This document shows, in pieces, positions 18,785 through 27,455 of a DNA stretch of 64,000 nt. The stretch is from Thermoplasmata archaeon. Its GTDB lineage: Archaea; Thermoplasmatota; Thermoplasmata; Lutacidiplasmatales; UBA184. The DNA is taken from positions 1-64,000 of the forward strand of contig JAKIVS010000010.1 in the NCBI GenBank assembly GCA_022750435.1. The letters are read 5' to 3'. Within the stretch, counting starts at the first letter, position 1, and every line of letters starts with the position of its first letter. The position numbers and the translations under genes were made by a program. Under the pieces are notes generated by a model. That model did no database searches. It saw nothing but the letters and a program-made list of their open reading frames with translations, and was not told the DNA's origin.

Positions 18785-19676
18785 ACTCGTCGAGGAGCGA
18801 TTCGCGGCCCTTCAGGCCGGCCGACTGCAGGGCGAGCGGGCCAGCGGAGAGGACCTCCTCGAGGTCCTCGTACGTCGGCTTGTCGACCTTGTAGATGAGG
18901 CCCGTCGGAATCTTCTCCCCCCACTCGATCGCCCGCAGCCACGCCTGGCCGATGTCGCTCGGGTCATGGCCCGAGTTCTCGAGCTTGTAGACCCGCTGGC
19001 GGAACCAGTCGAACGTGTTGATCTTGTTGTACGTCACGCACGGGCTGAGGGCGTCGATGAAGGCGAACCCCTTGTGCTGGATGCCGCCCGCGATCAGGTC
19101 GGCCATCTGCTTCACGTCGCCCGAGAACGCCCGGGCGATGTAGGTCGCGCCGCTCGCGAGAGCGAGAGCGAGCGGGTGGATCGGGTTCTCGATGACCCCC
19201 TCGGGGGTCGACTTCGTCTTGTGGCCCATCATCGAGGTGGGCGACGCCTGGCCCGTCGTGAGGCCGTAGATCTGGTTGTCCATCGTGACGTACGTCAGGT
19301 CGACGTTCCGCCGCATGGTATGGACGAAATGGCCCGCGCCGATCCCGAACCCGTCGCCGTCGCCACCGGTCGCGATGATGGTCAGGCCGTGGTTCGCCCA
19401 CCGGATCCCTTCCGCGATCGGAAGCGCCCGGCCGTGGATCCCATGGAAGCCGTAGGAGGAGAGGAAGTGTGGGAGGTTCGAGGAGCATCCGATCCCCGAG
19501 ACGATCACCGTCTGGTGGCTCGGGATCTTGAGGCGCTTGAGCGCCATCTCCACCGCGGCGACGACGCTGAAGTCCCCGCATCCGGGGCACCACGTCGGCT
19601 TCGTGTCCGACTTTCCGATCAGCGGCAGCAGCGTCCCGACCGCCGGAGTGACCGGCGGAGCACTAATTCCGGCCAT
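18777..19676 (-). CDS. korB: 2-oxoacid:ferredoxin oxidoreductase, beta subunit
   Basis: TPP-binding subunit of the enzyme that oxidatively decarboxylates 2-oxoacids to acyl-CoA and reduces ferredoxin. The 299-residue protein has cluster-ligand cysteines C30 and C33 (CPGCGD), C64 (GIGCSS) and C213 (SPCVTYN), and the TPP/Mg motif GDGDG (105–109) followed by TMDNQIYGLTTGQ. This matches archaeal 2-oxoglutarate- or broad 2-oxoacid-type beta subunits. The start overlaps the end of the alpha/gamma gene by 14 bp, so the two are cotranscribed and coupled. There is no separate ferredoxin-like delta gene here. Confidence 0.95.
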   Translation of the reverse strand: MAGISAPPVTPAVGTLLPLIGKSDTKPTWCPGCGDFSVVAAVEMALKRLKIPSHQTVIVSGIGCSSNLPHFLSSYGFHGIHGRALPIAEGIRWANHGLTIIATGGDGDGFGIGAGHFVHTMRRNVDLTYVTMDNQIYGLTTGQASPTSMMGHKTKSTPEGVIENPIHPLALALASGATYIARAFSGDVKQMADLIAGGIQHKGFAFIDALSPCVTYNKINTFDWFRQRVYKLENSGHDPSDIGQAWLRAIEWGEKIPTGLIYKVDKPTYEDLEEVLSAGPLALQSAGLKGRESLLDEFI

Positions 19677-21417
19677 GACCGAGGACCTCCACGGCTTTCG
19701 CGACGATCTCGTGCGGGTAGAACGGCTCGCCGTCGTACTTCAGCAGCTTGTGCGGGAATGCCCGGCCCGTCTCGGCGCGGATGAGCCGCCCAAGCTGGCC
19801 CGAGTAGTTCGCCTCGACGAGCAGCGTCGACTTGGCGTGTCCGAGCGCCGCGTCCACGACCTCGGCGTGCAGCGGGTACACCGTGCGAACGTGGAGCAGG
19901 TTCGTGGCGACGCCCTTCGCCGCGAGGAGCAGCATCGCATCGCGGACCGCACCGGCCGTCGATCCCCAGGCCACGAAGGTCAACGGCGCCTCGGCGGGTC
20001 CCTCCAGGACCGGAGGCTCGGTCGCCCCGGCAAGGCCCTCGAGCTTCCCCATCCGCTTCTGCATCATCCGAGCCCGCTCGGCGACCCAGACCGGGATTCC
20101 CGACTTGACGTCCGAGATCAGGTGGCCCTTCTCGTCGTGCTCGTCGGAGCCGGCGATCCACTGCAGGCCGGCCTGGCCCGGCAACGAACGCGGCGACACG
20201 CCGGATTGGGTGTATTGGTAGCGCTTGTACTCGTGGCCGTTCGGCTGCAGTGTGTACAGCGACGGGATGTCCACCGCCAGGTCGATGTCCGACCGGTCGA
20301 CCGTCATGTAGTTCTCCGACAGGTGCAGGTCGCTCGCGAGCAGGATCGGAGTCTGCCAATCCTCGGCGAGCTGGAAGGCCCGGATCGTCGCCCGGTACGC
20401 TTCCACGCAGTTGGCCGGAGCGAGGATCGCCCGCGGGAATTCGCTCTGGCCCGCGCCGAGCATCAGGTTGAGGTCGCCCTGCTCGGTCTTGGTCGGGAGC
20501 CCCGTGGAGGGGCCCGCGCGTTGCGACTCGACGACGACGAGGGGGATCTCGGCCATTCCGGCCATCCCGAGCGCTTCGACCATCAGGCAGAATCCGCCGC
20601 CGCTGGTGGAGGTCATCGACCGGACCCCGCCGAAGGAGGCTCCGATCGCCATGTTGATGGCGGCCAGCTCGTCCTCCGCCTGCTTCACGACGATCCCGAG
20701 GTCACGGGAGTGCGCGGCGAGCCAGTGCATGATCGTCGAGGCCGGGGTCATGGGGTACGCGGCGATGAACTTGCAGCCGGCGGCGGCCGCGCCGAGGGCG
20801 ATGGCGGCGTTGCCGGTCATCAGAAGCTTCGGGGCTCCCGCCTTCGAGATCGCGTGGTCGTTCACCGAGGCGTTCGCCTGGGCATGGGCGTATCCATCGG
20901 CGGCCGCGCCGAGGTTCCAGTCGACGACGTCGCCCTTCTTCTTGCCGAAGGAATCCGTGAGCGTCGCCTGGAGCACGTCGAGCGGAATACCGGAGAGGAA
21001 CGCCGTGGCCCCGAGGCCCCCCGCGTTCTGCAAGATCGACTGGGAAGTGTACTTCCGGGCAATGGCGAGCGTCGGGACCGGCAGCGCCTTCGTCCCGGCG
21101 GGGAGCGAGCTGGTCGGGATGTCGAACTTCTCCGGGTCGAACACCACCGTACCACCCCGGGAGAGGCTCGGCAGGTGTACGTCCGCCGTCTCCTTGTTCA
21201 TCGCGTAGAGCACGTCGCACGCGTCCCCCTGCGAGTGGACCGGGGAGGGCGAGGCGCGGGCCTGGAACCAGACGTGGCCGCCGCGGATCACCGATTGGTA
21301 GGCGTTGAGCCCGAAGACGTTCAGGCCCATCCGAGAGAGCGACTTGGAGAGCGTCTCGCCGACCGATGCGATGCCGTCCCCCGCGGCTCCTCCCGCGCGG
21401 ACGGAAATCTCTCCCAT
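19663..21417 (-). CDS. korA: 2-oxoacid:ferredoxin oxidoreductase, fused gamma–alpha subunit
   Basis: The 584-residue chain is a gamma-type domain (residues 1 to about 190, starting with VRAGGAAGDGIASVGETLSK) fused to the alpha domain. The alpha part contains GNAAIALGAAAAGCKFIAAYPMTP, the EDELAAINMAIGASFGGVRS block and the SGGGFCLMVEALGMAGMAEIP block. This gamma–alpha fusion is the normal arrangement in aerobic archaeal two-subunit enzymes. The ATG at 21417 follows a TATA-like box. MoaD is encoded divergently. The enzyme is likely a central TCA-cycle step or amino-acid oxidation step; substrate specificity cannot be read from sequence. Confidence 0.94.
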   Translation of the reverse strand: MGEISVRAGGAAGDGIASVGETLSKSLSRMGLNVFGLNAYQSVIRGGHVWFQARASPSPVHSQGDACDVLYAMNKETADVHLPSLSRGGTVVFDPEKFDIPTSSLPAGTKALPVPTLAIARKYTSQSILQNAGGLGATAFLSGIPLDVLQATLTDSFGKKKGDVVDWNLGAAADGYAHAQANASVNDHAISKAGAPKLLMTGNAAIALGAAAAGCKFIAAYPMTPASTIMHWLAAHSRDLGIVVKQAEDELAAINMAIGASFGGVRSMTSTSGGGFCLMVEALGMAGMAEIPLVVVESQRAGPSTGLPTKTEQGDLNLMLGAGQSEFPRAILAPANCVEAYRATIRAFQLAEDWQTPILLASDLHLSENYMTVDRSDIDLAVDIPSLYTLQPNGHEYKRYQYTQSGVSPRSLPGQAGLQWIAGSDEHDEKGHLISDVKSGIPVWVAERARMMQKRMGKLEGLAGATEPPVLEGPAEAPLTFVAWGSTAGAVRDAMLLLAAKGVATNLLHVRTVYPLHAEVVDAALGHAKSTLLVEANYSGQLGRLIRAETGRAFPHKLLKYDGEPFYPHEIVAKAVEVLGHGRN

Positions 21418-21440
21418 CGGGGCAGTTCGAGAGGGGGTGG

Positions 21441-21450
21441 CTATTAATCG
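21441..21450 (-). promoter_or_regulatory. TATA-like box for korAB
   Basis: Minus-strand CGATTAATAG, 24–33 bp upstream of the ATG at 21417. Confidence 0.6.
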
Positions 21451-21511
21451 GTTGTCTCTCGCCGACCGACACCCCCCAGGGATTCTGTCGTCGGTGGGCG
21501 CGGCCGAAACC

Positions 21512-21517
21512 GATTAG
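21512..21517 (+). promoter_or_regulatory. TATA-like box for moaD–moaE
   Basis: GATTAG lies 25–30 bp upstream of the moaD ATG. Confidence 0.4.
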
Positions 21518-21541
21518 CCCGCTCCGGAGGTCCTTGGGCGG

Positions 21542-21799
21542 ATGCGCGGGGTGGTTCAGGTCCGACTGTACGCCACGGCCCGCGAGGCGGCCGGAATAGC
21601 CACGATCCACCGGCCCACGGGCCCGGACGGCGTCGTCCTCCGCACCCTCCTCCGGGAACTCGCGTCCAATCGACCTCAACTTGCCCTCGTATTCCGCCAC
21701 GCCCGGTTCGCCCGGAACGGGACGTACCTCCGCGGACTCGGCGCTCGGCTCCACGCCGGGGACGAGCTCGCGGTCCATCCTCCCTACAGCGGGGGATGA
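21542..21799 (+). CDS. moaD: Molybdopterin synthase small subunit (MoaD/ThiS fold)
   Basis: An 85-residue ubiquitin-fold sulfur carrier ending in the required Gly-Gly (HPPYSGG). The N-terminal strand VQVRLYATAREAAG and the GDELAVHPP C-terminal block are typical of MoaD. The C-terminal glycine would be adenylated and thiocarboxylated to supply sulfur for molybdopterin. MoaE starts 3 bp after its stop, so they form a two-gene operon encoding both synthase subunits. Confidence 0.9.
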   Translation: MRGVVQVRLYATAREAAGIATIHRPTGPDGVVLRTLLRELASNRPQLALVFRHARFARNGTYLRGLGARLHAGDELAVHPPYSGG

Positions 21800-21802
21800 A
21801 CC

Positions 21803-22279
21803 GTGGAGGTCCAGCTCACCCGACGGCGACTCGACGTCGCTCGCGCCTACCGAGAGCTTGCGGACGACCGCTCGGGAGGCGTCGCCCTCTTCGTAGGCCG
21901 GGTTCGGCCGGACCGCGGGGAGGGCGGTGTCATTCGCGCGCTCTGGTACGAGGCCGACGAGCGGATGGCCCTTCCTCAGCTCCGGGCGCTGGTCGTCGAG
22001 GTGAGGCGTCTCCACGAGGCGCGTCGAGTCGTCGTGTGGCACCGCCTGGGCGAGATTCCTGTCGGTGAGGTCTCGGTAATCGTCGGCGCCGCGACCGGGC
22101 ACCGGGCCGAGGCGTTCCGGGCGGCGCGGTTCCTCATCGAGGGGGTGAAGCGCGGCGTGCCGATCTGGAAGACAGATCGAGCGCGACCCGCGCGTCGACC
22201 GCCACGACGCCCTCGCCCATCGGTCGGACGATCAGCGGGTTCAGGTCGAGCTCCGCGACCTCGGGGCACTCGACGATGA
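21803..22279 (+). CDS. moaE: Molybdopterin synthase large subunit
   Basis: Catalytic subunit of molybdopterin synthase; adds two sulfurs to precursor Z. Motifs: LFVGRVRPDRGEGGV, ALWYEADERMA, VVWHRLGEIPVGEVSV, GHRAEAFRAARFLIEGVKRGVPIWK with the catalytic lysine. Start is GTG. In the family the protein normally ends at the PIWK segment (about residue 124 here). This ORF carries about 35 further Arg/Pro-rich residues that read antisense to the end of the acyl-CoA synthetase gene, giving an unusual 146-bp convergent overlap. Confidence 0.88.
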   Translation: MEVQLTRRRLDVARAYRELADDRSGGVALFVGRVRPDRGEGGVIRALWYEADERMALPQLRALVVEVRRLHEARRVVVWHRLGEIPVGEVSVIVGAATGHRAEAFRAARFLIEGVKRGVPIWKTDRARPARRPPRRPRPSVGRSAGSGRAPRPRGTRR

Positions 22280-24320
22280 GCTGGCTCACCCGCTCGATCG
22301 CCTCGTAGAGCGCGGGAAGGTCGCCGGGCGGCTCGCCCCGGACCCCGCGCAGCATCGCCGCCGACCGGACGGAATCGACCATGTGAACGGCGGAGAGGGG
22401 ACGGATCGGCGCCAGCCGGAAGGTGACGTCCTGCAGGACCTCGACGTAGATCCCGCCCATGCCGAAGACGACGACCGGGCCGAACGTCGCGTCCCGTTGG
22501 GCCCCCACCAGCACCTCGTGGCCCCCGCGGACCATCGCCTCGACCTCGAAACCTTGGATGTGCGCCTTCGGTGCCCGGCGGGCGAGCCCGGAGCGCATCG
22601 TGGTCCAGGCGGCGCGGAGGGTCGCGGCGTCGCCGAGGTTGGTCGCGACCCCGCCGACGTCGGTCTTGTGGGAGATGTCCGGGGAGGCGACTTTCAGCAC
22701 GACCGGATACCCAATCTCGTCGGCCGCCGCGATCGCGCCCTCGAGCGTGGTCGTTCCGCGGGACGGAGCGAACTCGATGCCGTACGCCTCCACAAGGGAG
22801 CGCGCGGAGTACTCGGGCAGGACGGTCGTCCCGCTCCGCCGCGCCGCCGCGATCGAACGACGGACCGCCGCCCGGTCCACCGGGAACGCCTTGGTGCGGG
22901 TCCTGGGGCGCGTCCTCCACGCCCGGTAGCGGGAGAGGGTGGCCAAGCCGGAGACGGCCTCCTCGGGGAACGTGAACGTGGGCACCCCGGCGTCCTCGAG
23001 CTGGCCGACCTCTCGGCTCAGGTCGGTCAGCCCAAACAGGCAGGCGGCGACCGGTTTCCGGCTCCGGCCGCGACCGGCGAGGATCGCGGCCGCGGCGGCG
23101 TCGCCGGAGAGCGTCCCCGTCGGGGTCGCGATGACGAGGGCGCCGTCCACGTCGGAGGAGGCCAGGAGTCGGGCGAGGGCGGACGAATACTGCGGGCCCC
23201 CGGCGTCCGCGGTCATATCGACCGGGTTCCCGACCGACGCGGAGGGGGAGAGCAACCTCCGCAGGCCGTCGGCGACGCGCGCATTTGGGCGGGGGAGTTC
23301 GAGGCCGAGACGGGCACACGCGTCCGCGGCGACGATTCCCGGACCCCCGGAGTTCGTCAGGATCGCGAGACGGGGTCCCGCGAGGGTTAGTCCCGCCCCG
23401 TGGACCTTTGCGGCCCGGAAGAGTTCGCCGATCGAATCGACGCGGATCACGCCCGACTGCTCGAACAGGGCGTCGTACAGCTTGTCCTGGGCGGAGTGGG
23501 CGAGCGAGCCGGTGTGGCTGCGTGCGGCCCTCTCTCCGGCGGGCGACCGACCGCTCTTGATCACGAGCACCGGCTTCCGCTCCGTGACCTCGCGCGCGGT
23601 CTCGAGGAAGCGATGCCCGTCGGCGAGGTTCTCGACGTACAGCAGCACCACCCCGGTCGCCGGGTCGTCGGCGAGGCAGCGAAGTAGGTCGTTCTCATCG
23701 ACCCCCGCCCGGTTTCCGATCGAGACGAATCGGGAGAACCCGATCCGCTCCGCGATCCCGTAGCGCAGGATGCCCGCGCAGAGCGCTCCGCTCTGGCTGA
23801 CGAAGGCGATGTGTCCCCGGGGGGGCAGCGTGTCCGAGAAGGTGGCGTTCAGCCCGACCGTCGGGTCGGTGTTGAGAAGGCCGAAGCAGTTCGGACCGAC
23901 GAGCGACATCCCATAGTGGCGGGCGCGATCGACCAGCGCCGCTTCGAGGGCGACCCCGGCGCCACCGACCTCGCGGAATCCCGCGGAGATCACGACGACC
24001 CCCCGGGTGCCCTTGCGGCCGAGCTCGTCCACGACGCCCGCTACCTGAGGGGCCGGGACAATGACGACAGCCAACTCCGGAGTCTCCGGAAGTTGGTCCA
24101 CCGACGGGTAGCACCGCACCCCGCTCACGCTCGGCCATCGCGGATTGACCGGATACACGACCCCTTGGAAGCCGGCGCCGAGAATGTTACGGAACAGGCT
24201 CGCCCCGACCGCGCCCGGGCGATTGGAGGCGCCGACCACCGCCACCGAGTGGGGCCGGAACAGTTCGTCGTGCCCCGGCAGCGATCGGTCGCGCACGCGT
24301 CGGACTCTCCGATTCGCCAC
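22134..24320 (-). CDS. acdA: Acyl-CoA (acetate) synthetase, ADP-forming, fused alpha–beta
   Basis: Converts acyl-CoA, ADP and phosphate to acid, ATP and CoA; this substrate-level phosphorylation step is typical of archaea. The 728-residue chain has the CoA-binding alpha domain (VAVVGASNRPGAVGASLFRN), the succinyl-CoA-ligase-like GPNCFGLLN segment, and the phospho-histidine loop SGRSPAGERAARSHTGSLA. An ATP-grasp beta domain follows from about residue 500 (GYPVVLKVASPDISHKTDVGGV, EVEAMVRGGHEVLVGAQRD, ELDLNPLIV). The 3' end overlaps moaE. Divergent from the Mrp gene with only 38 bp between starts. Confidence 0.93.
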   Translation of the reverse strand: MANRRVRRVRDRSLPGHDELFRPHSVAVVGASNRPGAVGASLFRNILGAGFQGVVYPVNPRWPSVSGVRCYPSVDQLPETPELAVVIVPAPQVAGVVDELGRKGTRGVVVISAGFREVGGAGVALEAALVDRARHYGMSLVGPNCFGLLNTDPTVGLNATFSDTLPPRGHIAFVSQSGALCAGILRYGIAERIGFSRFVSIGNRAGVDENDLLRCLADDPATGVVLLYVENLADGHRFLETAREVTERKPVLVIKSGRSPAGERAARSHTGSLAHSAQDKLYDALFEQSGVIRVDSIGELFRAAKVHGAGLTLAGPRLAILTNSGGPGIVAADACARLGLELPRPNARVADGLRRLLSPSASVGNPVDMTADAGGPQYSSALARLLASSDVDGALVIATPTGTLSGDAAAAAILAGRGRSRKPVAACLFGLTDLSREVGQLEDAGVPTFTFPEEAVSGLATLSRYRAWRTRPRTRTKAFPVDRAAVRRSIAAARRSGTTVLPEYSARSLVEAYGIEFAPSRGTTTLEGAIAAADEIGYPVVLKVASPDISHKTDVGGVATNLGDAATLRAAWTTMRSGLARRAPKAHIQGFEVEAMVRGGHEVLVGAQRDATFGPVVVFGMGGIYVEVLQDVTFRLAPIRPLSAVHMVDSVRSAAMLRGVRGEPPGDLPALYEAIERVSQLIVECPEVAELDLNPLIVRPMGEGVVAVDARVALDLSSRSARRASPPR

Positions 24321-24329
24321 CGCGCCCCC

Positions 24330-24339
24330 GTTAAATACG
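24330..24339 (+). promoter_or_regulatory. TATA-like box for Mrp/NBP35 gene
   Basis: GTTAAATACG lies 20–29 bp before the ATG at 24359. It is nearly identical to the ribosomal-protein boxes. Confidence 0.6.
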
Positions 24340-24358
24340 ATGGCCCGGCTTCGAGCCG

Positions 24359-25231
24359 ATGGCCGAACCGACGGGGGCCGCGGTGCCGCACGGCCCGTCC
24401 TCTCCGCCCGGCGCCGCGCCCGCGCGCGGACGTCCCGGTGGCGTCCTCCAGAAGATGGGGAAGGGTCAGATTACCCACGTGGTGGCCGTCGGTTCGGGCA
24501 AGGGCGGCGTCGGCAAGTCGTCGACCACGGCCCTGCTCGCCGCCGAACTTCGCCGGCGGGGCCTCGCGGTCGGGCTCCTGGACGCCGACGTCACTGGACC
24601 CTCCATCCCGAAACTGTTCGGCCTCTCCGGCCCGCTCGTCGACAAGGGCGAGGGGATCGAGGCGACCCGCAGCGCGGGCGGCATTCCGGTCGTCTCCTCG
24701 CAGTTCCTCGTCGAGGACGAGCAGGCACCGGTGATCTGGCGCGGACCCCTGGTCACCCGGCTCATCATGCAGTTTTTTGGCGGGGTGAACTGGGGGAAGC
24801 TCGACTACCTCCTGATCGACATGCCGCCTGGGACGAGCGACGTCCCGCTGACCGTGTTCCAAACCATCCCGATCGACGGGATGGTGTTCGTGTTCACCCC
24901 GCAGGACCTCGCCGCGATGATTGTGAAGAAGGCGATGAACATGGCCCGGGACCTCCACGTGCCGCTCCTCGGCGCCGTGGAGAACATGAGCTACCTCGCC
25001 TGCCCCCACTGCCACGAGCGGATTCGCCTGTTCGGCGCCGGCGGGATCGACAAGATCGCCGAGGAGTACGGCATCGCGGTCCTGGCGAAGTTGCCCGTCG
25101 ACCCGGCGCTTTCGGACGCCGCCGACCATGGCGGGATCGAAGGGTACGCCTCGCCCGAGGTCGCCGCCCTCGGGGACGCGTTCCTCGCCGCCGTCGCCCG
25201 TCAGACGAGCGACACCGTCACGACGTTGTGA
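24359..25231 (+). CDS. Mrp/NBP35-family Fe-S cluster carrier ATPase
   Basis: A 290-residue P-loop ATPase that assembles or transfers [4Fe-4S] clusters. It has the deviant Walker A GSGKGGVGKSS (45–55), the Mrp blocks LLDADVTGPSIPKLFGL and LDYLLIDMPPGTSDVPLTV, and the cluster-binding CxxC (SYLACPHCHERI, C215 and C218). The first 40 residues are a low-complexity Ala/Pro/Gly extension. Many Fe-S proteins in this window are plausible clients. The 3' end overlaps the converging TraB gene by 14 bp. Confidence 0.94.
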   Translation: MAEPTGAAVPHGPSSPPGAAPARGRPGGVLQKMGKGQITHVVAVGSGKGGVGKSSTTALLAAELRRRGLAVGLLDADVTGPSIPKLFGLSGPLVDKGEGIEATRSAGGIPVVSSQFLVEDEQAPVIWRGPLVTRLIMQFFGGVNWGKLDYLLIDMPPGTSDVPLTVFQTIPIDGMVFVFTPQDLAAMIVKKAMNMARDLHVPLLGAVENMSYLACPHCHERIRLFGAGGIDKIAEEYGIAVLAKLPVDPALSDAADHGGIEGYASPEVAALGDAFLAAVARQTSDTVTTL

Positions 25232-25919
25232 CCGTTCGCAGCTGCGCGAAGGCGACTGTTTCCGTCGGCACGCCGCGCCGGTGGAGCGCGTCGGCGAGCC
25301 CCCGGACGTGGGCGTCCCCAACCACCGCGGCGACCCGCCCGTAGCCGTTGCGTCGCGCCTCGGTGAGGCGGGCGGCCATGTGCTCGTTCCGCTCGTCGAG
25401 CAGGACCCGGGCCACGCCCGGGTACGCCTGGCGCAGCTGCCCGACATAGTCGTCGGGCGCCTCGGCGTACCGGTCGATCTCCGTCCGGACGAGGCGGGAG
25501 GGGATCACGAGCCCGACGATGCTTCCCACCACGAGCAGGATCCGCTCGCGGAACGACAGCGACCCGATCAGGTGGGCGACGGTCTCCCGGATCGGGTCGT
25601 CGATGAGGAGCAGCGGGATCCCCCGCTCCTTCGCGAGGGTGGCCGCGCTGCGCATCTCCGCGCCGGCGATGCCGGCGCCCAACTCGCCGCCGAGACGGCG
25701 CTGGACGACCGCCCACAGGCGCAGGAAGAACGGCCCGCCACCCGCGGGGGCGGCGGGGGTGCCCTCCGTGAGGAGGGCGCGGGCCCGCTCGTCGTCCAGC
25801 TCGACGGCGATCGCATCGAGCGTGCGGCCCTGGAGCGTCGCGCGGATCGGCCCCTCGAGGTCGACCACGTGCGCGGCGCCGAGGAGGAGGACCGGCGCCT
25901 CGAGGGTGCTGGAGTACAC
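25218..25919 (-). CDS. TraB/PrgY-type domain protein
   Basis: A 233-residue protein with the TraB-family signature at the N-terminus (VLLLGAAHVVDLEGPI, then DAIAVELDDERARAL). It has a middle helical segment (RERILLVVGSIVGLVIP) and a C-terminal RVLLDERNEHMAARL plus AAVVGDAHVRGLADAL motif, as in the archaeal TraB family. The biochemical function is not established; a haem-binding/protease-like fold has been proposed for relatives. The GTG at 25919 is chosen because the track extension upstream is antisense to the SIS gene. Confidence 0.8.
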   Translation of the reverse strand: MYSSTLEAPVLLLGAAHVVDLEGPIRATLQGRTLDAIAVELDDERARALLTEGTPAAPAGGGPFFLRLWAVVQRRLGGELGAGIAGAEMRSAATLAKERGIPLLLIDDPIRETVAHLIGSLSFRERILLVVGSIVGLVIPSRLVRTEIDRYAEAPDDYVGQLRQAYPGVARVLLDERNEHMAARLTEARRNGYGRVAAVVGDAHVRGLADALHRRGVPTETVAFAQLRTVTTS

Positions 25920-25998
25920 GGGGGCTCGACCCCCTGCTCGCAGATGGGGGTTGCGGCCTCGCGGCAGGGTTTTCGGCCCCCTTGGCCTCCGGCGGTCG

Positions 25999-27081
25999 AT
26001 GGCGAGCCCGTTTCCGCCGCCGCAGGACCCGAAACCGCCGACGGGCCGCACCCGGCACCCGTTCTTCATGCACGCCATGGTTCGACGCCAGCAGGTGGCG
26101 GTCCAGGCGACGCTCGCCGAGGCGTCGACGTTCGCGGGAGCCCCCTTGCTCCGCGACCCGGGGGCTCGGCTCCTCACCACGGGCATCGGCACGTCGTTCC
26201 ATGCCGCTCTCGCCGTCGCCGCCGCGGCGCGGGCGGCCGCTCCCGGTCGGTTCGTCGAGGCGCGTCCCGCCTTCGACCTCTTGGATTCCCCGGAGAGCGT
26301 CACGGCCGACTACGCAGTCGCCTTCTCGGAGTCCGCGGAGACGTTCGTCACCGTCCGCGCCCTCGAGCTGCTCCGGGAGCGCAAGGTCCCGACCCTGCTG
26401 ATCACCGCCGCCCCCAAGGGAGAGGGGCGGGAGGTCGCGAGCAGCACGTTCGAGACCAAGTACTCCCGCGAGGACTCCTGGACCCACACGGTCAGCTACG
26501 CCGCGGGCGTGGCGGCGGGATGGGCCCTCGTGCGGGCCGCGCCGGACCCGGTCGCGGATGCGACCGTCGTCGGGGCCATCGGCGACACGCTCGACCTGGA
26601 ACCAAAGGTGATGGAGGCGGTGGAGGCAATCGGCGACCGGGACCGGTTCGTCGTCGTCGGCTCGGGAAGCGCCGAGGCGACGGCGCGCGAGGCGGCCCTC
26701 AAGATCCGCGAGGCGACGGGTCGGTTCGCGACCGCGGTCGGGGTCGAGGAGCTGCTCCACGGGATCCTCCCCTCGGTGAACGGGAAGACGGCGGTGCTGG
26801 CGGTCTCGGGCACCGCGTTCGAGCGACGCCGGGCCCTCGAGGGCCTCACCGCGTCCCGGCATCTCGAGGCGTTCCCCTGGCTGATCGACACCTCGGGGGC
26901 GCCCACCGTCGAGCAGGGACTCGCCCTTCCGCCCGTACCACCGTCGATCGCCCCGGTCGTTCAGGGCATCCCCTTCCAATGGCTCGCCTACTGGATCGCC
27001 GTCTCCGACGGACGCAACCCGGACATCATGGGCCTCGACGACCCCAAGGTGCTCGCCGCCCGCCGGAGTTTCGGGATCTGA
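25999..27081 (+). CDS. SIS-domain sugar-phosphate isomerase/deaminase-like protein
   Basis: A 360-residue protein with two SIS domains, as in the isomerase half of glucosamine-6-phosphate synthase. Features: N-terminal HPFFMHAMVRRQQVAVQATL (as in GlmS-like MxKEIxEQP regions), the first phosphate-binding loop GIGTSFHAALAV, VAFSESAETFVTV, the second SIS loop VVVGSGSAEATAREAALKIREATG, and VEELLHGILPSV. There is no glutaminase domain, so it is more likely an amino-sugar isomerase/deaminase than a synthase. The ATG at 25999 gives MASPFPPPQ; the longer track ORF overlaps TraB. Substrate unknown. Confidence 0.82.
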   Translation: MASPFPPPQDPKPPTGRTRHPFFMHAMVRRQQVAVQATLAEASTFAGAPLLRDPGARLLTTGIGTSFHAALAVAAAARAAAPGRFVEARPAFDLLDSPESVTADYAVAFSESAETFVTVRALELLRERKVPTLLITAAPKGEGREVASSTFETKYSREDSWTHTVSYAAGVAAGWALVRAAPDPVADATVVGAIGDTLDLEPKVMEAVEAIGDRDRFVVVGSGSAEATAREAALKIREATGRFATAVGVEELLHGILPSVNGKTAVLAVSGTAFERRRALEGLTASRHLEAFPWLIDTSGAPTVEQGLALPPVPPSIAPVVQGIPFQWLAYWIAVSDGRNPDIMGLDDPKVLAARRSFGI

Positions 27082-27121
27082 CGGGTTGCCGGACCACCGA
27101 CGGTCCCCGTCCGCCAAACCC

Positions 27122-27129
27122 CAAATAGG
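27122..27129 (+). promoter_or_regulatory. TATA-like box for 27150 gene
   Basis: CAAATAGG lies 21–28 bp upstream of the ATG. Confidence 0.45.
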
Positions 27130-27149
27130 GTCTCTCGGTCGCGCCGCCG

Positions 27150-27449
27150 ATGGCGTGGACGATCTTCGAGGTGCCGAGCGCGCGCCGCACCGAACTCGAC
27201 GCCGCCCTCAACGACGACGTTGTCTCCCGGCAGAGCCAGAAGATCCGGGACGCCGCGACCCAGGGCGGGGCGGCCGGCCAGCTGTTCGTGGTCATCTCCG
27301 GGTCGGACGACGGCGTGGCTCGCGCGAACGAATTGATGGCCCCGCTCGGACGCAAGCTGCCCCCCGCGGACGCCGAGGCGCTCCACAAGAAGCTCCAGGA
27401 CGAGGACGACTCGGCCTCGGCCGGAATGGGGCTGTTCTTCACCGAGTGA
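27150..27449 (+). CDS. Hypothetical protein (99 aa)
   Basis: A small acidic protein of unknown family. It looks like an alpha/beta fold: MAWTIFEVPSARRTELDAAL, a central strand QLFVVISGSDDGVARANELM, and a helix PPADAEALHKKLQDEDD. No metal or catalytic motif is evident. A well-placed TATA-like box, in-frame ATG and tight fit before the converging GPN GTPase gene support it as real. Confidence 0.6.
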   Translation: MAWTIFEVPSARRTELDAALNDDVVSRQSQKIRDAATQGGAAGQLFVVISGSDDGVARANELMAPLGRKLPPADAEALHKKLQDEDDSASAGMGLFFTE

Positions 27450-27455
27450 GCGGAC

